From Oscillatoria sp. SIO1A7 (lineage in GTDB: Bacteria > Cyanobacteriota > Cyanobacteriia > Cyanobacteriales > Laspinemataceae), in assembly GCA_010672965.1 (NCBI GenBank), contig JAAHFN010000052.1:1-50459 (forward strand): 50,459 nucleotides of DNA, given 5' to 3'. The translations under genes were made by a program, and so were the position numbers. This document shows positions 26,917-35,488 of this stretch, piece after piece. Within the stretch, counting starts at the first letter, position 1, and every line of letters begins with the position of its first letter. The notes under the pieces are model-generated. The model was given only the letters and a program-made list of their open reading frames with translations, had not been told where the DNA came from and made no database searches.

Positions 26917-27011
26917 GGGATTGGGCTAGAATAACCTTTAGCAATTTCATACCAAAACCGAGCAACCCGGTTCAATTTTTTTCTCTGGACTTCACCGATA
27001 GTAGTTAATGT

Positions 27012-27173
27012 AAGGCAGTTTCTCAAATAAGTGTAATGAACGATCGCGCCAGAGGGCGTAGGGGCGACAGCATCCCCAAGACAATCTCGGCCGCAGAACG
27101 GGAATTCCCGTAGTGGGATGCGCGGGCCCAGTTCGCCCAGGCAACCTCACATTAATTTGAGAACCGCAATATA
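27012..27173. mobile_element. MITE-like element (family C), copy 3, in a promoter
   Basis: AAGGCAGTTTCTCAAATAAG at the left and TTTGAGAACCGCAATATAG at the right, with the GTAGGGGCGACAGCATCCCC core. Its right end is 21 bp before the start codon of the aldo/keto reductase, so it supplies that gene's upstream DNA. Confidence 0.85.
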
Positions 27174-27194
27174 GAGACTTTGAGGACAAGACCT

Positions 27195-28256
27195 ATGGAA
27201 TATTATACGCTTGGCAATACAGGACTAAAAGTGAGCCGTCTGGCCCTGGGCACCATGACTTTTGGGGATGACTGGGGCTGGGGTGCCGATGAAGCCAATG
27301 CCCGCCAACTGTTTGATACTTATTTGGAAGCGGGGGGAAACTTTATCGATACGGCGGATTTATATACGAACGGCAATAGCGAGCGGATGTTGGGACGCTT
27401 TATCAAAGATAGCGGAACGCGCGATCGCACGATCGTCACGACTAAGTTTAGCTACAATGGGGAACCGGGCAACCCCAACGCTGGAGGCAACGGACGCAAG
27501 AATATTATGCGCGCCGTGGAAGGATCTTTGCAGCGCCTCGATACGGACTATATCGACATATATATGCTGCATACTTGGGATCGGGTGACTCCGGCAGGGG
27601 AGGTGATGCGAACTTTGGACGATTTGGTGCGATCGGGTAAAGTTCGCTATGTGGCTCTGTCGGACATACCTGCCTGGTATGCGGCGCAGGCACAGACCCT
27701 TGCTTTCGAGCGGCATTTAGAACCTATCTGCACTATGCAACTCGAATATTCTTTGGCAGAGCGAAATATTGAGTTTGAATTCACCGCTTTAGCAAAAGCT
27801 TTGGGTATGGGGATTATGGTTTGGTCGCCTCTGGCCAGCGGTCTGCTTTCTGGTAAATACAAGCCTTCCGAAGAGGGTGTCGAGGGGTCGGGTCGCCTTG
27901 CTACTTTGGCCAATAGCGGCAATCCGGCTTTTAATAAATTTACTGAAAAAAATTGGGCGATCGCCACGGAATTGGAAGCAGTGGCGAAAGAACTGAATCG
28001 CTCGATGGCACAGGTGGCGCTAAACTGGGTAGTCAATCGTCCTGCTGTTGCCTCGGTTATCGTCGGTGCAACCAAGCTACATCAATTGCAAGATAATCTC
28101 GGTGCTTTGGAATTTGAAATTCCGGCAGAGTTGCAAGAGCGATTGGATCTGGTGTCTCGCCCTGAAACCCGCTTCCCATACAGTTTCTTTGAATCGACTT
28201 TGCAAGGGATGATTACCGGCGGCGCGACGGTAGGGGATAAGCCAAGTTCTTATTAA
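27195..28256 (+). CDS. Aldo/keto reductase
   Basis: 353 residues from ATG 27195 (MEYYTLGNTGLKVSRLALGTM), with GAGG 10 nt upstream as ribosome binding site. It is a NAD(P)H-dependent oxidoreductase with a TIM barrel: catalytic D and Y in NFIDTADLYTNGNSE, catalytic K in TIVTTKFSY, H in DIYMLHTWD, and the cofactor motif VASVIVGATKLHQLQDNL near the end. It resembles the YajO/Tas-type class. The substrate cannot be read. Probably controlled by the divergent AraC protein. Confidence 0.93.
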   Translation: MEYYTLGNTGLKVSRLALGTMTFGDDWGWGADEANARQLFDTYLEAGGNFIDTADLYTNGNSERMLGRFIKDSGTRDRTIVTTKFSYNGEPGNPNAGGNGRKNIMRAVEGSLQRLDTDYIDIYMLHTWDRVTPAGEVMRTLDDLVRSGKVRYVALSDIPAWYAAQAQTLAFERHLEPICTMQLEYSLAERNIEFEFTALAKALGMGIMVWSPLASGLLSGKYKPSEEGVEGSGRLATLANSGNPAFNKFTEKNWAIATELEAVAKELNRSMAQVALNWVVNRPAVASVIVGATKLHQLQDNLGALEFEIPAELQERLDLVSRPETRFPYSFFESTLQGMITGGATVGDKPSSY

Positions 28257-28330
28257 CCAAAGAAACCCGGTTTTTCCAAAAAACCTTAACCAAAGAAACC
28301 CGGTTTTTCCAAAAAACCGGGTTTCTGAGG
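28257..28330. repeat. AAGAAACCCGGTTTTTCC palindromic repeat
   Basis: Two direct copies of CCAAAGAAACCCGGTTTTTCCAAAAAACC-type sequence (28257 and 28291); the second continues into GGGTTTCT, making an AGAAACCCGGTTTT ... AAAACCGGGTTTCT hairpin. It lies right after the aldo/keto reductase stop and may terminate it. Confidence 0.7.
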
Positions 28331-28589
28331 CAAAAGGCTTAATATAAGGAATCGGGATGCGACCGCTATGATTTTTGATTTTGGCGAAGGTATTGTTGAA
28401 TTTGAACGGGTTTCTATGATTTAGTAAATACGGGGTCGGGTATGGTGTTTTTCCGCTAATATTTTTGGTGCCAGCAAATCTGTGGGCCAAGGATAGGATA
28501 ATGGCGATCGCTCTCTGTAACATTAGGCTACACGACCGTGCAGAAACTGCGGAAAGTGCAGAAGCCGCAAAAAATTTTTCCATCGAATG

Positions 28590-28618
28590 TTGAAATTTGA
28601 GAAAAACCATGCTAATAT
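28590..28618 (+). promoter_or_regulatory. Strong promoter upstream of the 6S-like RNA
   Basis: -35 TTGAAA (28590-28595), 17 nt spacer ending TGC (extended -10), -10 TAATAT (28613-28618). This is the best sigma-70-type promoter in the window; it has no protein gene behind it. A second -10-like TATAAC is at 28683. Confidence 0.65.
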
Positions 28619-28726
28619 GGATTTGTAGCTCCCTAGCTAGAGGGTGCAATAAATAAGGGCCGCTAACCGCGACCCTCTGCTGTATAACGCTAAAGCAAAT
28701 CCTAGTAAGGAGGCATTCTCAATCAA

Positions 28727-28912
28727 AAAATTTCTCCCTTAAAAAACCGAGCTGCAGCGGGGCAAGCCTTGGACTCGGGGCAAACTTGTCCGTTGGCACG
28801 CCTCCAATAGCAGCGCCCGGTGGGAAGATAGCCCATCCGAATACCCCCGCCGATACCGCACCCTGTCGCGGGGAGCGGGTGGGTTTTCCCTTGGGAGAAA
28901 TTCCCTTTTGTT
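28727..28912 (+). ncRNA. ssrS: Structured RNA gene, probable 6S RNA
   Basis: AATTTCTCCC (28729-28738) pairs perfectly with GGGAGAAATT (28893-28902), and AAAACC (28743-28748) with GGTTTT (28882-28887), closing a molecule of about 180 nt. The inside is GC-rich with further helices: GGTGGG/CCCATC near 28820, GGAC/GTCC near 28765 and GCGGGG/CCCCGC. A T-rich tract (CCCTTTTGTTTTT) follows. Length and a long closing helix around an unpaired centre fit 6S RNA, which binds RNA polymerase and mimics an open promoter. It is not tmRNA, SRP RNA or RNase P RNA by their key motifs. The upstream promoter at 28590 would give a precursor about 100 nt longer at the 5' end. Confidence 0.6.
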
Positions 28913-28918
28913 TTTACC

Positions 28919-28983
28919 AGGACTTACGCATTACCTCGCTCATCTGCAACGGGGCGATCGCGCAGACAATTTGCGTAAGTCCT
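28919..28983. mobile_element. Palindromic element (family D), copy 1
   Basis: AGGACTTACGCA at the left and TGCGTAAGTCCT at the right are perfect 12 bp inverted ends, 65 bp apart. It starts just after the T tract of the 6S-like RNA. Confidence 0.8.
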
Positions 28984-29351
28984 ATTTATATCAAATCCGG
29001 TTAATTGCCCTAAGTTTAGGGGTCAACGGCCGTTGACCCCTACCTTTCGGAGCGAGGTAATGCGTAAGTCCTGCAAAAGTGAAATGCTCCCCTATGCCCT
29101 CCCGTTGGGCAGGCTACGCCTACGACAGGCTCAGGAGGACGCTCGTCCTACGGGAGATTCCAAATTTTTTCTGTGGGTATTTAACCGGATTTGATATTAC
29201 TACTGGCCAGAGGGAGAGAGTGAGAGGCCGCCTACGAGGCGTGGGATGGTGTGGTGTGGGAAGGACTGCTGAAAGTTCTCCCCATGCTCCCCACACTCCC
29301 CTCTCTCCCCACACCTTCCATGCCTTGGCTTTTCTAGGTTGCTCGGGAAGA
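28984..29351. repeat. Mosaic of repeat fragments
   Basis: Family E ends (ATATCAAATCCGGTTAAT at 28987; TTAACCGGATTTGATAT at 29179-29194), a family D end (29046-29072), a family K end (GAAATGCTCCCC near 29083) and CCACACTCCC/CTCTCCCCAC runs near 29290. No coding sequence. Confidence 0.6.
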
Positions 29352-29457
29352 TAGCACTACGCATATAAGTTAGGACGTTTATAAATGCTCAAACATAGTG
29401 AGAGACTACTTTTGACTTATTACCTTGAGACTTTTGACTTCCGCGTAGCGCTATAGC
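29352..29457. repeat. Dispersed ~105 bp repeat (family I), copy 1
   Basis: From AGCACTACGCATATAAGTTA to CGCGTAGCGCTATAGC, alignable along its length with 45911-46008 and, at its right end, with the 3' end of the STAND-WD40 gene (inverted). Confidence 0.75.
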
Positions 29458-29848
29458 AGTAAGGCAGTTTCCACCAGAGTTGGGAGGGAAGCGGAAACTA
29501 GGCACTCTGTCGCTATTAATTATTTCCCGCCAAGGTAACAATTATTGATTGGTAATATAAGATGGGGTTGCTCTTGCAAAGACGTGCAGTTTAAAAAATG
29601 ACGCTAATCGCATTTTACCCAAAATTAATCCTAAAAATTGACTGAAAATTTTTATTGTTTTTCGTATTATCGGAAATAATAGATTGTCTCATATCGGATT
29701 GAAAAGGATACCAGTTCTAGTCATTTCAATTAAGTTAGATCGAGAATGTAGGGGCGATTTCGCGCGAAATCGCCCCTACATTTAGGGCGAATCGTAACTG
29801 TCTCATCCTTAATTGAAATGACTATATATATCAACCTTTACCCAATAA
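29458..29848. other. Spacer without a gene
   Basis: AT-rich sequence. It includes a GTAGGGGCGATTTCGCGCGA / TCGCGCGAAATCGCCCCTAC palindrome (about 29748-29782) between two AGTCATTTCAATTAAG/TTAATTGAAATGACT arms (about 29723 and 29805), which makes a further MITE-like unit. No coding frame of note. Confidence 0.5.
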
Positions 29849-29986
29849 TATCAAGTCCGGTTAATTAAGATAAAAAAAATCCGTAGGGGCGGGCACGAGG
29901 GCACCGCCCCAGAGCAATCGGGGCAGCCACGCTCTTGACTGCCCCTACGGTACGGTATTTGTGAGTAATTAACCGGATTTGATATA
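29849..29986. mobile_element. MITE-like element (family E), clean copy
   Basis: TATCAAGTCCGGTTAATTA at the left and TAATTAACCGGATTTGATA at the right are ~19 bp inverted ends, 138 bp in all. The core is a CCGTAGGGGCGGGCACGAGG / GCCCCTACGGTACGG inverted pair. Flanked by TA-rich sequence. Confidence 0.8.
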
Positions 29987-30355
29987 AGTAGGTGTTGGGG
30001 ACAAGCGACTGCAAATTTAGTAATGGACAGCCCTATGTCCAAGGCGAGGGCAGGCTTTCGCCTACGACTCGGCCTCGGGAGATCCTTGACGAATGGCGTT
30101 GCCTGCGCACAAGAGCGCATGGGGCTTAGGAGGACGCCTTTCCTACGGGCAGGGATTATTCGTTATATATAAATTAATGCGCTTCCTTCGATTTTAAACC
30201 CACCCACACCGCCCGCAGGAGGGGAACCCATCCCTTATTCCCCTCCTGCGGGCGGTGTGGGTGGGTCTCTTACAGATAATTGTTCAAAAACGAATAGTCT
30301 CTGCGTCCTACGGGGGATTCTAAATTTTTTGTGTGATTATTAGCCCGATTTGATA
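29987..30355. repeat. Repeat fragments and a CCCACCCACACCGCCCGC hairpin
   Basis: Inverted ACCCACCCACACCGCCCGCA and TGCGGGCGGTGTGGGTGGGT at about 30199 and 30246, plus family A-like CGTCCTACGGG remnants and a family E end at 30340. A third CCCACCCACACCGCCCGC occurs at 19301. No gene. Confidence 0.65.
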
Positions 30356-30495
30356 TATAGCGGTTATCAAATTGATGGAAAGTGTCTGGGCGAAGCATCC
30401 CAAGATCAAAATCCCGGTTTTATAGCAGAGATGGTCAAGGGGGATGCTGTCGCCCCTACCCGATCGCTTATTACACTTATTTGAGAAATGCTATA
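30356..30495. mobile_element. MITE-like element (family C), copy 4, inverted
   Basis: TATAGCGGTTATCAAATTG at the left and ACACTTATTTGAGAAATGCTATA-type right end, with GGGATGCTGTCGCCCCTAC in the core. Opposite orientation to copies 1-3. Confidence 0.85.
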
Positions 30496-30717
30496 TTAAC
30501 AAGTTATTGTCATTAAGCAAAAAGCTTAGGGACTTGCAAGTTAATAATGTACCAATCCGTAGGCTGCTCCTGGGCTATGCCCGGAGGGCATAGACCAGTA
30601 ACGCGATCGCCCGAACGCTGGTACTAAATTTGCAGTCGCTTGTCCCTTAATATAAGGTCTGCGCCAAGTAGTAAAAAATAAGTAGCAACAAGTAATCTGA
30701 CATTAGACGGGGAATTG

Positions 30718-31467
30718 ATGAGTCAATTTTTATTTGTATCGGATTTGGACAATACCTTTGTGGGAGACGATCTAGCCCTGGCAAGGCTCCAGGAGCTTTT
30801 AGAAAGGCACCGGCAAGAATATGGGACTAAGATAGTATATGCTACCGGGCGATCGCCGTTTCTCTACCACAAGTTGAAAGTAAAAAAATCTTTGCTAGTT
30901 CCCGATGCTGCAGTAACTTCTGTAGGTACGGAAATCTACCTCGGCGATAATCTCGATACCCCAGATCCAGAGTGGGTGGCTATTCTGTCTGAGGGCTGGA
31001 ATCGGGATGCGATCGTTGCCGCAGGAAAAGAATTTCCCGAGCTAATGCCCCAAGCAGGTTCGGAACAGCGCCCCTTGAAAGTCAGTTATTCCGTAGCAGA
31101 AAAAGAATATTTACCCCTAGTAACTAAGTTAGAGTCTCGCTTGGCCTCGGAGAACCTAGAGGTAAACTTCGTTTATAGCGGCGGCAAGGACCTGGATATT
31201 CTCCCTCGCAACGGTAACAAGGGTTTAGCCATGCAATTCCTGGCCAAACGCTGGGGTATATCGCCATCTACGACGGTTGCTTGTGGCGACTCGGGTAATG
31301 ACATTACTCTATTTGCCGTGGGAGAAGAGCGGGGCATTATTGTCGGCAATGCTCGTTCTGAGTTGCTGCAATGGCACCGAGAAAATCCATCTCCTAATCT
31401 GTATCTGGCTAAGGCTCGCTGTGCTGGCGGGATTCTAGAAGGATTAAAATATTTTGGTTTTGTGTAG
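30718..31467 (+). CDS. spp: Sucrose-phosphate phosphatase
   Basis: 249 residues from ATG 30718 (MSQFLFVSDLDNTFVGDD). It is a HAD hydrolase of the S6PP family, removing phosphate from sucrose-6-phosphate, the last step of sucrose synthesis. Motif I is DLDNT (residues 9-13), with ATGRS near 43, the sucrose-binding region KVSYSV near 124, and motifs III/IV NKGLAMQFLA and ACGDSGNDITLF near 190. Length matches the stand-alone cyanobacterial enzyme. No sucrose-phosphate synthase is in the window. Sucrose here is a salt or desiccation solute. Confidence 0.93.
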   Translation: MSQFLFVSDLDNTFVGDDLALARLQELLERHRQEYGTKIVYATGRSPFLYHKLKVKKSLLVPDAAVTSVGTEIYLGDNLDTPDPEWVAILSEGWNRDAIVAAGKEFPELMPQAGSEQRPLKVSYSVAEKEYLPLVTKLESRLASENLEVNFVYSGGKDLDILPRNGNKGLAMQFLAKRWGISPSTTVACGDSGNDITLFAVGEERGIIVGNARSELLQWHRENPSPNLYLAKARCAGGILEGLKYFGFV

Positions 31468-31774
31468 CTCTCAGCTCTCAGCTTTCAGCTCTCAGCTTTC
31501 AAGAGGCACCAAGCGTTATATATTGTCATTTAAAATAAAAATGAGACAAGACGTAGGGGCATTAGGAGCCGGAAAGCCCCTACATCAAGAGCGATTGCCC
31601 GGAGGGCACGCGGGGCGCGATCGCGCACTGTATCAAACTTAATTGAAATGACTATATGCTCTCTGGCTGACCGCTGACCGCTGAAAGCTTATAGCTGACT
31701 GCTCTCTGGCTGACCGCTGACCGCTGACCGCTGAAAGCTTATAGCTGACTGCTTAAATCTAAATTCTCAACTGC
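31468..31774. repeat. CAGCTCTCAGC and GACCGCTGA repeats before ruvA
   Basis: Units AGCTCTCAGCTTTC (31468-31500) and a doubled block starting CTCTCTGGCTGACCGCTGAC at 31658 and 31701. Between them lies a GTAGGGGCATTAGGAGC / GCCCCTAC pair (31553-31583). No gene; ruvA must be transcribed through or from here. Confidence 0.7.
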
Positions 31775-32398
31775 ATGCTTGGATATCTGAAAGGAACGGT
31801 AGCGGGGGTACAGAAAAATGGCAATCGCGTGGTGCTGACTCTGGAGGTCAGTTCGCTCGGCTATCAGTTACAAATTCCGCCGCGTATGGTGGAGAGCTTG
31901 CCTGCCCAAGGGGAAGCTCTCCAGGTTTTTAGTCATTTGCAAGTCCGTGAGGACCAGTTAATTTTATACGGCTTTGCCAGCGCTGCAGAGCGGGATTTGT
32001 TTCGGGAACTGGTCGGCGTTAGCGGTATTGGGGCTCAGTTGGCGATCGCACTTTTGGATACCCTAGGACTTTCAGAGTTAGTAGGAGCGATCGTTGCTAG
32101 CAATACCAAGGCTTTAGCGAAAGCCCCTGGGGTCGGCAAAAAAACAGCGGAGCGGATTGCTTTGGAGCTGAGAACCAAGCTAGCCCAATGGCATCAAGAC
32201 GCTGGCCCTTGGATAGATTTGACTGCTGGGATGGCACCCTCTTTACAAGAAGATGTAGAGATGACGCTTCTAGCTTTGGGATATACCAATAGAGAAGTAA
32301 CCCAAGCTTTACAGGCTGTTGGTGCCAACAGTTTGCCCTCAGATGCGGAACCGGAAGAGTGGATTCGACGGGCGATCGCTTGGTTAAGTCAAGGCTAG
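31775..32398 (+). CDS. ruvA: Holliday junction branch migration protein RuvA
   Basis: 207 residues, normal length. It binds Holliday junctions as a tetramer and loads RuvB. N-terminal OB fold (MLGYLKGTVAGVQKN... LQIPPRM), two helix-hairpin-helix motifs (FRELVGVSGIGAQLAIALLDT; LAKAPGVGKKTAERIALELRTKL) and the RuvB-contacting domain III (MTLLALGYTNREVTQAL). In line with the cyanobacterial norm, ruvB and ruvC are not adjacent. Upstream DNA is filled with short tandem repeats. Confidence 0.97.
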   Translation: MLGYLKGTVAGVQKNGNRVVLTLEVSSLGYQLQIPPRMVESLPAQGEALQVFSHLQVREDQLILYGFASAAERDLFRELVGVSGIGAQLAIALLDTLGLSELVGAIVASNTKALAKAPGVGKKTAERIALELRTKLAQWHQDAGPWIDLTAGMAPSLQEDVEMTLLALGYTNREVTQALQAVGANSLPSDAEPEEWIRRAIAWLSQG

Positions 32399-32689
32399 TA
32401 GCGGTCAGCTATCAGCTATCAGCTATCAGCGGTCAGCGGTCAGCGAGAGAGCTGTTGACTGGTAACTCTTATAGGACTTACGCAAATCTTCAGGTCTAAA
32501 GCTGTATATAGTTTCTGGTGCTAGGCAGCGCACCCTACAAATAGAGTCTTTGCGTAAGTCCTGTCTTAATTGACACTGAAAGCTGAAAGCTGATAGCTGA
32601 CCGCTTTTGATGTATGAAGGCTGAAAGCTGATAGCTGATAGCTGACCGCTTTTTGCCCAATGCCCAACACCCCATCCCCATGAATATGG
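32399..32689. repeat. CAGCTATCAGC repeats with a family D element
   Basis: AGCTATC repeats at 32403-32445 and AGCTGATAGCTGACCGCT units at 32573-32655 flank a family D element at 32473-32562. GCCCAATGCCCAACACC precedes the rpsO promoter. Confidence 0.75.
32473..32562. mobile_element. MITE-like element (family D), copy 2
   Basis: AGGACTTACGCA and TGCGTAAGTCCT ends, 90 bp. The inner block GCGCACCCTACAAATA is shared with the 90 bp copy at 45637-45726. Confidence 0.8.
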
Positions 32690-32695
32690 TATGAT
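32687..32695 (+). promoter_or_regulatory. Extended -10 promoter of rpsO
   Basis: TGG followed by TATGAT (32690-32695), an extended -10 element, 38 bp before the rpsO ATG. No good -35 is seen. Confidence 0.45.
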
Positions 32696-32733
32696 AGAAA
32701 ATTGGTGTCTTTTAGATTGAGAGTAAAAAATCA

Positions 32734-33003
32734 ATGCCGTTGAAGCAAGAGCGCAAGCAAGAAATTATGAACGATTATCAAGTCCACGAAACCGACACGG
32801 GTTCGGCAGACTTGCAAGTGGCAATGCTAACGGCAAGGGTAAACCAGCTTAGCACCCACTTGTCGAGCAACCCCAAAGACCATGCTTCCCGGCGAGGTTT
32901 GTTGAAAATGATCGGCCGGCGCAAGCGATTGCTGTCCTATATAATGAAGCAAGACCGGGAGCGGTATCTGGCTTTGATTGGCCGCCTCGGCATTCGCGGT
33001 TAA
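32734..33003 (+). CDS. rpsO: 30S ribosomal protein S15
   Basis: 89 residues, the standard length. S15 binds 16S rRNA early in assembly of the small-subunit platform. Diagnostic segments: HETDTGSADLQVAMLTARVNQLSTHL, the NPKDHASRRGLLKMIGRRKRLLSYI block and the ending LIGRLGIRG. 22 bp upstream of the PAM68-like gene, likely co-transcribed. Confidence 0.97.
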   Translation: MPLKQERKQEIMNDYQVHETDTGSADLQVAMLTARVNQLSTHLSSNPKDHASRRGLLKMIGRRKRLLSYIMKQDRERYLALIGRLGIRG

Positions 33004-33025
33004 AAAAAGAGCGCGTAGATTATTT

Positions 33026-33487
33026 ATGTCAGAAGAGTCTGAAAGCAAGCGATCGCTACCCTTTGAACCGGGCAAGCGGAAAAAAACAAGCAAGCGCCCC
33101 CCAGCAAAACAACCCAAGCCCGAAGTGGCAGAGGGGGCCAATTCCGCTCCGGCTTCCTTAAAGGAAACTGCTATTCCCGAGGCTGTCAGCAGGCGGATGA
33201 TCCGGCGGATGGCGATATTCTGCGGCTTGCCCACTGCCTTGGGGATATCTACTTTTTTCGTTAGCTATGCGATCGTCAGCAATGGCTGGTTAGAGCTGCC
33301 CAATACATTAACTTTATTAACGAGCATAGGCTTTTTTGGCCTAGGAGTATTAGGGCTGAGTTATGGGGTTTTATCTGCATCTTGGGATGAAACAACCCCC
33401 GGAAGTATGGTGGGTTTGAGCGAGTTTTCCACCAATTTAGGACGAATGATGGCAGCGAGACGGTCTGCAAAAGAAAAGAGGCAGTAG
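33026..33487 (+). CDS. PAM68 family protein (DUF3464)
   Basis: 153 residues from ATG 33026 (MSEESESKRSLPFEPG); the frame is open 16 codons further up, but that reads through the rpsO end. A basic, proline-rich N-terminal ~65 residues (KRKKTSKRPPAKQPKP) is followed by two membrane segments (FCGLPTALGISTFFVSYAIV and TLLTSIGFFGLGVLGLSYGV) and the conserved end SASWDEtTPGSMVGLSEFSTNLGRM. PAM68 proteins help assemble photosystem II in thylakoids; the rpsO-PAM68 order is common in cyanobacteria. A good indicator of a phototroph. Confidence 0.92.
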   Translation: MSEESESKRSLPFEPGKRKKTSKRPPAKQPKPEVAEGANSAPASLKETAIPEAVSRRMIRRMAIFCGLPTALGISTFFVSYAIVSNGWLELPNTLTLLTSIGFFGLGVLGLSYGVLSASWDETTPGSMVGLSEFSTNLGRMMAARRSAKEKRQ

Positions 33488-33800
33488 CCAGTGGTTGGGG
33501 TGTGGGGTGTGGGGCCGCCATCGGTGTAGGGTGTGGGGTGTGGGGCCGCCATCGGTGTAGGGTGTGGGAAGGATTAAACAAAGTCCTCCCTTGTCTCCCC
33601 CCCTCTCTCCCCACACTCCCCCCTCTCCCCCCACACCCTACACCGATGGCGGCCCCACACCCCACACGCTCGGGCCATTGGCGTCGATGCGGAAGGCGAA
33701 CAAAAGATAAAGGATTCTATTCTGCTGTAGGCTTGCAGATTAGACTAAGGGATGCAAGGGATGCCGCTCTTTTGGAGCTGTTCCTTGTTGGAAGCCCGCG
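33488..33800. repeat. GTGTGGGGCCGCCATCGGTGTAGG repeats in inverted array
   Basis: Units of GGTGTGGGGCCGCCATCGGT (33507-33560) are repeated and appear inverted at 33634-33660, with CTCTCCCCACACTCCCC in the middle. A possible short coding relic (GVDAEGEQKIKDS, about 33679-33717) follows but is too short to call. Confidence 0.7.
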
Positions 33801-34067
33801 ATAGAGTCAAAAGTCAAAAGTCTCAAGGTAATAAGTCATGCATTGAAGAAACACTCCCTGCGATCGTATGTAACTTTTCCACCCTAGATCCAGGAGAGCC
33901 TTCGCTTTTGACCTTTGACTTTTGACTGTGCGCCTAAGAATGGACGCTATATGTAGAGTTTAATAGGATAAGAAAGGGTACGTCCCGAGAAACCGCGATC
34001 GCAAAAGCTTATTGCTAATCTCTCCAAATACAGACAAGTAACTTTTAGAGAAGGGGAAACATCTCAA
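33801..34067. other. Spacer before the DAHP synthase gene
   Basis: An AGTCAAAAGTCAAAAGTCTC / GACCTTTGACTTTTGACT inverted pair (33804-33823 and 33908-33925) makes a large hairpin-like repeat related to family I. AAGGGG at 34053 is the ribosome binding site of the next gene. No gene. Confidence 0.55.
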
Positions 34068-35132
34068 ATGATAATCGTAATGAAAGTCGGCGCTCCAGAG
34101 GCCGAGATAGACCAGATTACGACAGACCTGGAAGCTAACTGGAAGCTGAAGCCAGAAAAAATTGTCGGTCAGTATAAGACAGTCATTGGTCTAGTGGGGG
34201 ATACTGTAGATCTGCCGCCAGAGCAGTTGCAGGAAATGAGCCCCTGGATCGAGCAAGTTCTGCGGGTGGAGAAACCGTTTAAGCGAGCCAGCCGGGAATA
34301 TCGTCACGGAGAAGCCGGGGAAGTAGCGGTCGAGACTCCAAACGGAACGGTCTATTTCGGCGAGAAACATCCTTTAGTTACTATAGCCGGTCCTTGTTCC
34401 GTGGAAAACGAGGAAATGATAGTGGAAACGGCAGTGCGGGTAAAGGCTGCTGGGGCGAAGTTTCTTCGGGGTGGAGCTTATAAGCCTCGCACGTCTCCTT
34501 ATGCCTTCCAAGGTCATGGGGAAAGTGCCCTGGGATTGCTGGCCAAGGCTCGCGAAGCCAGCGGTTTGGGAATTATTACAGAAGTAATGGATGCTGCGGA
34601 TATCGATAAGATCGCAGAGGTCGCAGATATCCTCCAAGTTGGGGCTCGCAATATGCAGAACTTCGCCCTGCTTAAGAAAATCGGAGCCCAAGATAAGCCG
34701 GTGTTTCTGAAGCGCGGGATGTCAGCCACTATTGATGAATGGTTGATGGCAGCGGAGTATGTTTTGGCGGCTGGGAATTCTAAGGTGATTTTGTGCGAGC
34801 GGGGAATTCGCACTTTTGACCGGAGTTATACTCGCAATACTTTGGATTTGTCAGTGCTGCCGGTGTTGCGATCGCTTACCCATTTGCCAATTGCGATCGA
34901 CCCCAGCCACGGTACTGGTAAAGCCGAGTACGTCCCGGCAATGGCAATGGCAGCAATAGCCGCTGGTGCTGATTCCTTAATGATTGAGGTTCACCCCAAT
35001 CCCGCCAAGGCGTTGTCCGACGGGCCGCAATCCCTAACCCCAGAACGGTTCGATCGCCTGATGCTCGAAGAACTCTCTATTGTTGGCAAGGCTATGGGTC
35101 GTTGGCCGCAACAAACCCCAGTTTTAGCTTAG
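34068..35132 (+). CDS. aroF: 3-Deoxy-7-phosphoheptulonate synthase (DAHP synthase)
   Basis: 354 residues. First enzyme of the shikimate pathway, joining phosphoenolpyruvate and erythrose 4-phosphate. Residues 1-70 are the ferredoxin-like regulatory domain (MIIVMKVGAPEAEIDQITTD), which marks the type I-beta class. The catalytic barrel follows: IAGPCSVENEEM near 105, LRGGAYKPRTSPYAFQG near 133, VGARNMQNF near 205, KRGMSATIDEWL near 222, and the metal-binding ending through DPSHGTGK and MIEVHPNPAKALSDGPQSL. Complete. Single transcription unit with its own Shine-Dalgarno sequence. Confidence 0.96.
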   Translation: MIIVMKVGAPEAEIDQITTDLEANWKLKPEKIVGQYKTVIGLVGDTVDLPPEQLQEMSPWIEQVLRVEKPFKRASREYRHGEAGEVAVETPNGTVYFGEKHPLVTIAGPCSVENEEMIVETAVRVKAAGAKFLRGGAYKPRTSPYAFQGHGESALGLLAKAREASGLGIITEVMDAADIDKIAEVADILQVGARNMQNFALLKKIGAQDKPVFLKRGMSATIDEWLMAAEYVLAAGNSKVILCERGIRTFDRSYTRNTLDLSVLPVLRSLTHLPIAIDPSHGTGKAEYVPAMAMAAIAAGADSLMIEVHPNPAKALSDGPQSLTPERFDRLMLEELSIVGKAMGRWPQQTPVLA

Positions 35133-35309
35133 AGTTCTGAGTTTTAAGTTCTTAGCTTGAGAGTTTGGGAATTGATAGCGAGGGGCAGTCAGCTAAAGGC
35201 TAAAAGCTGACTGCCCCTTGGCGATCGCGCTCTCTAGTTAGTGAGTAATTGAAATCCAGTATCGGGCTGCAATGCTTGAGGTACGATACCGATAAACAGG
35301 AGTAACGTA

Positions 35310-35462
35310 ATGGATCGCTCTAAAAAAGAACGTTTAGAATCTAAAGGGTGGAAGGTTGGAACAGTTTCAGATTTTCTGGAGTTAACACCGGAAGAAACCG
35401 TGCTTATTGAAATTAAGTTGGCGATCGGTCAAAGTTTGAAGGAGCGCCGTGAAAAATTGTAG
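35310..35462 (+). pseudogene. Truncated XRE-type antitoxin
   Basis: 50 residues starting MDRSKKERLESKGWKVGTVS and ending SLKERREKL at TAG 35460-35462. This is the N-terminal part of a common cyanobacterial HTH antitoxin, in which the helix-turn-helix comes after the position where this copy stops. It lacks the DNA-binding half, and no HigB/RelE-like toxin lies next to it. Too short for most gene callers. Could still be expressed as a short peptide. Confidence 0.6.
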
Positions 35463-35488
35463 AGTAAATTACCCAAATCGCAGTTCCT

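Noticed and set aside
28786-29004. 72-residue open frame (MSVGTPPIAAPGG...)
   Set aside because: It lies in the 6S-like RNA gene and a family D element; the GC-rich RNA helices create the open frame.
33679-33720. Transposase remnant (GVDAEGEQKI)
   Set aside because: Only ~13 residues resemble a transposase core motif before a stop; too short to support.
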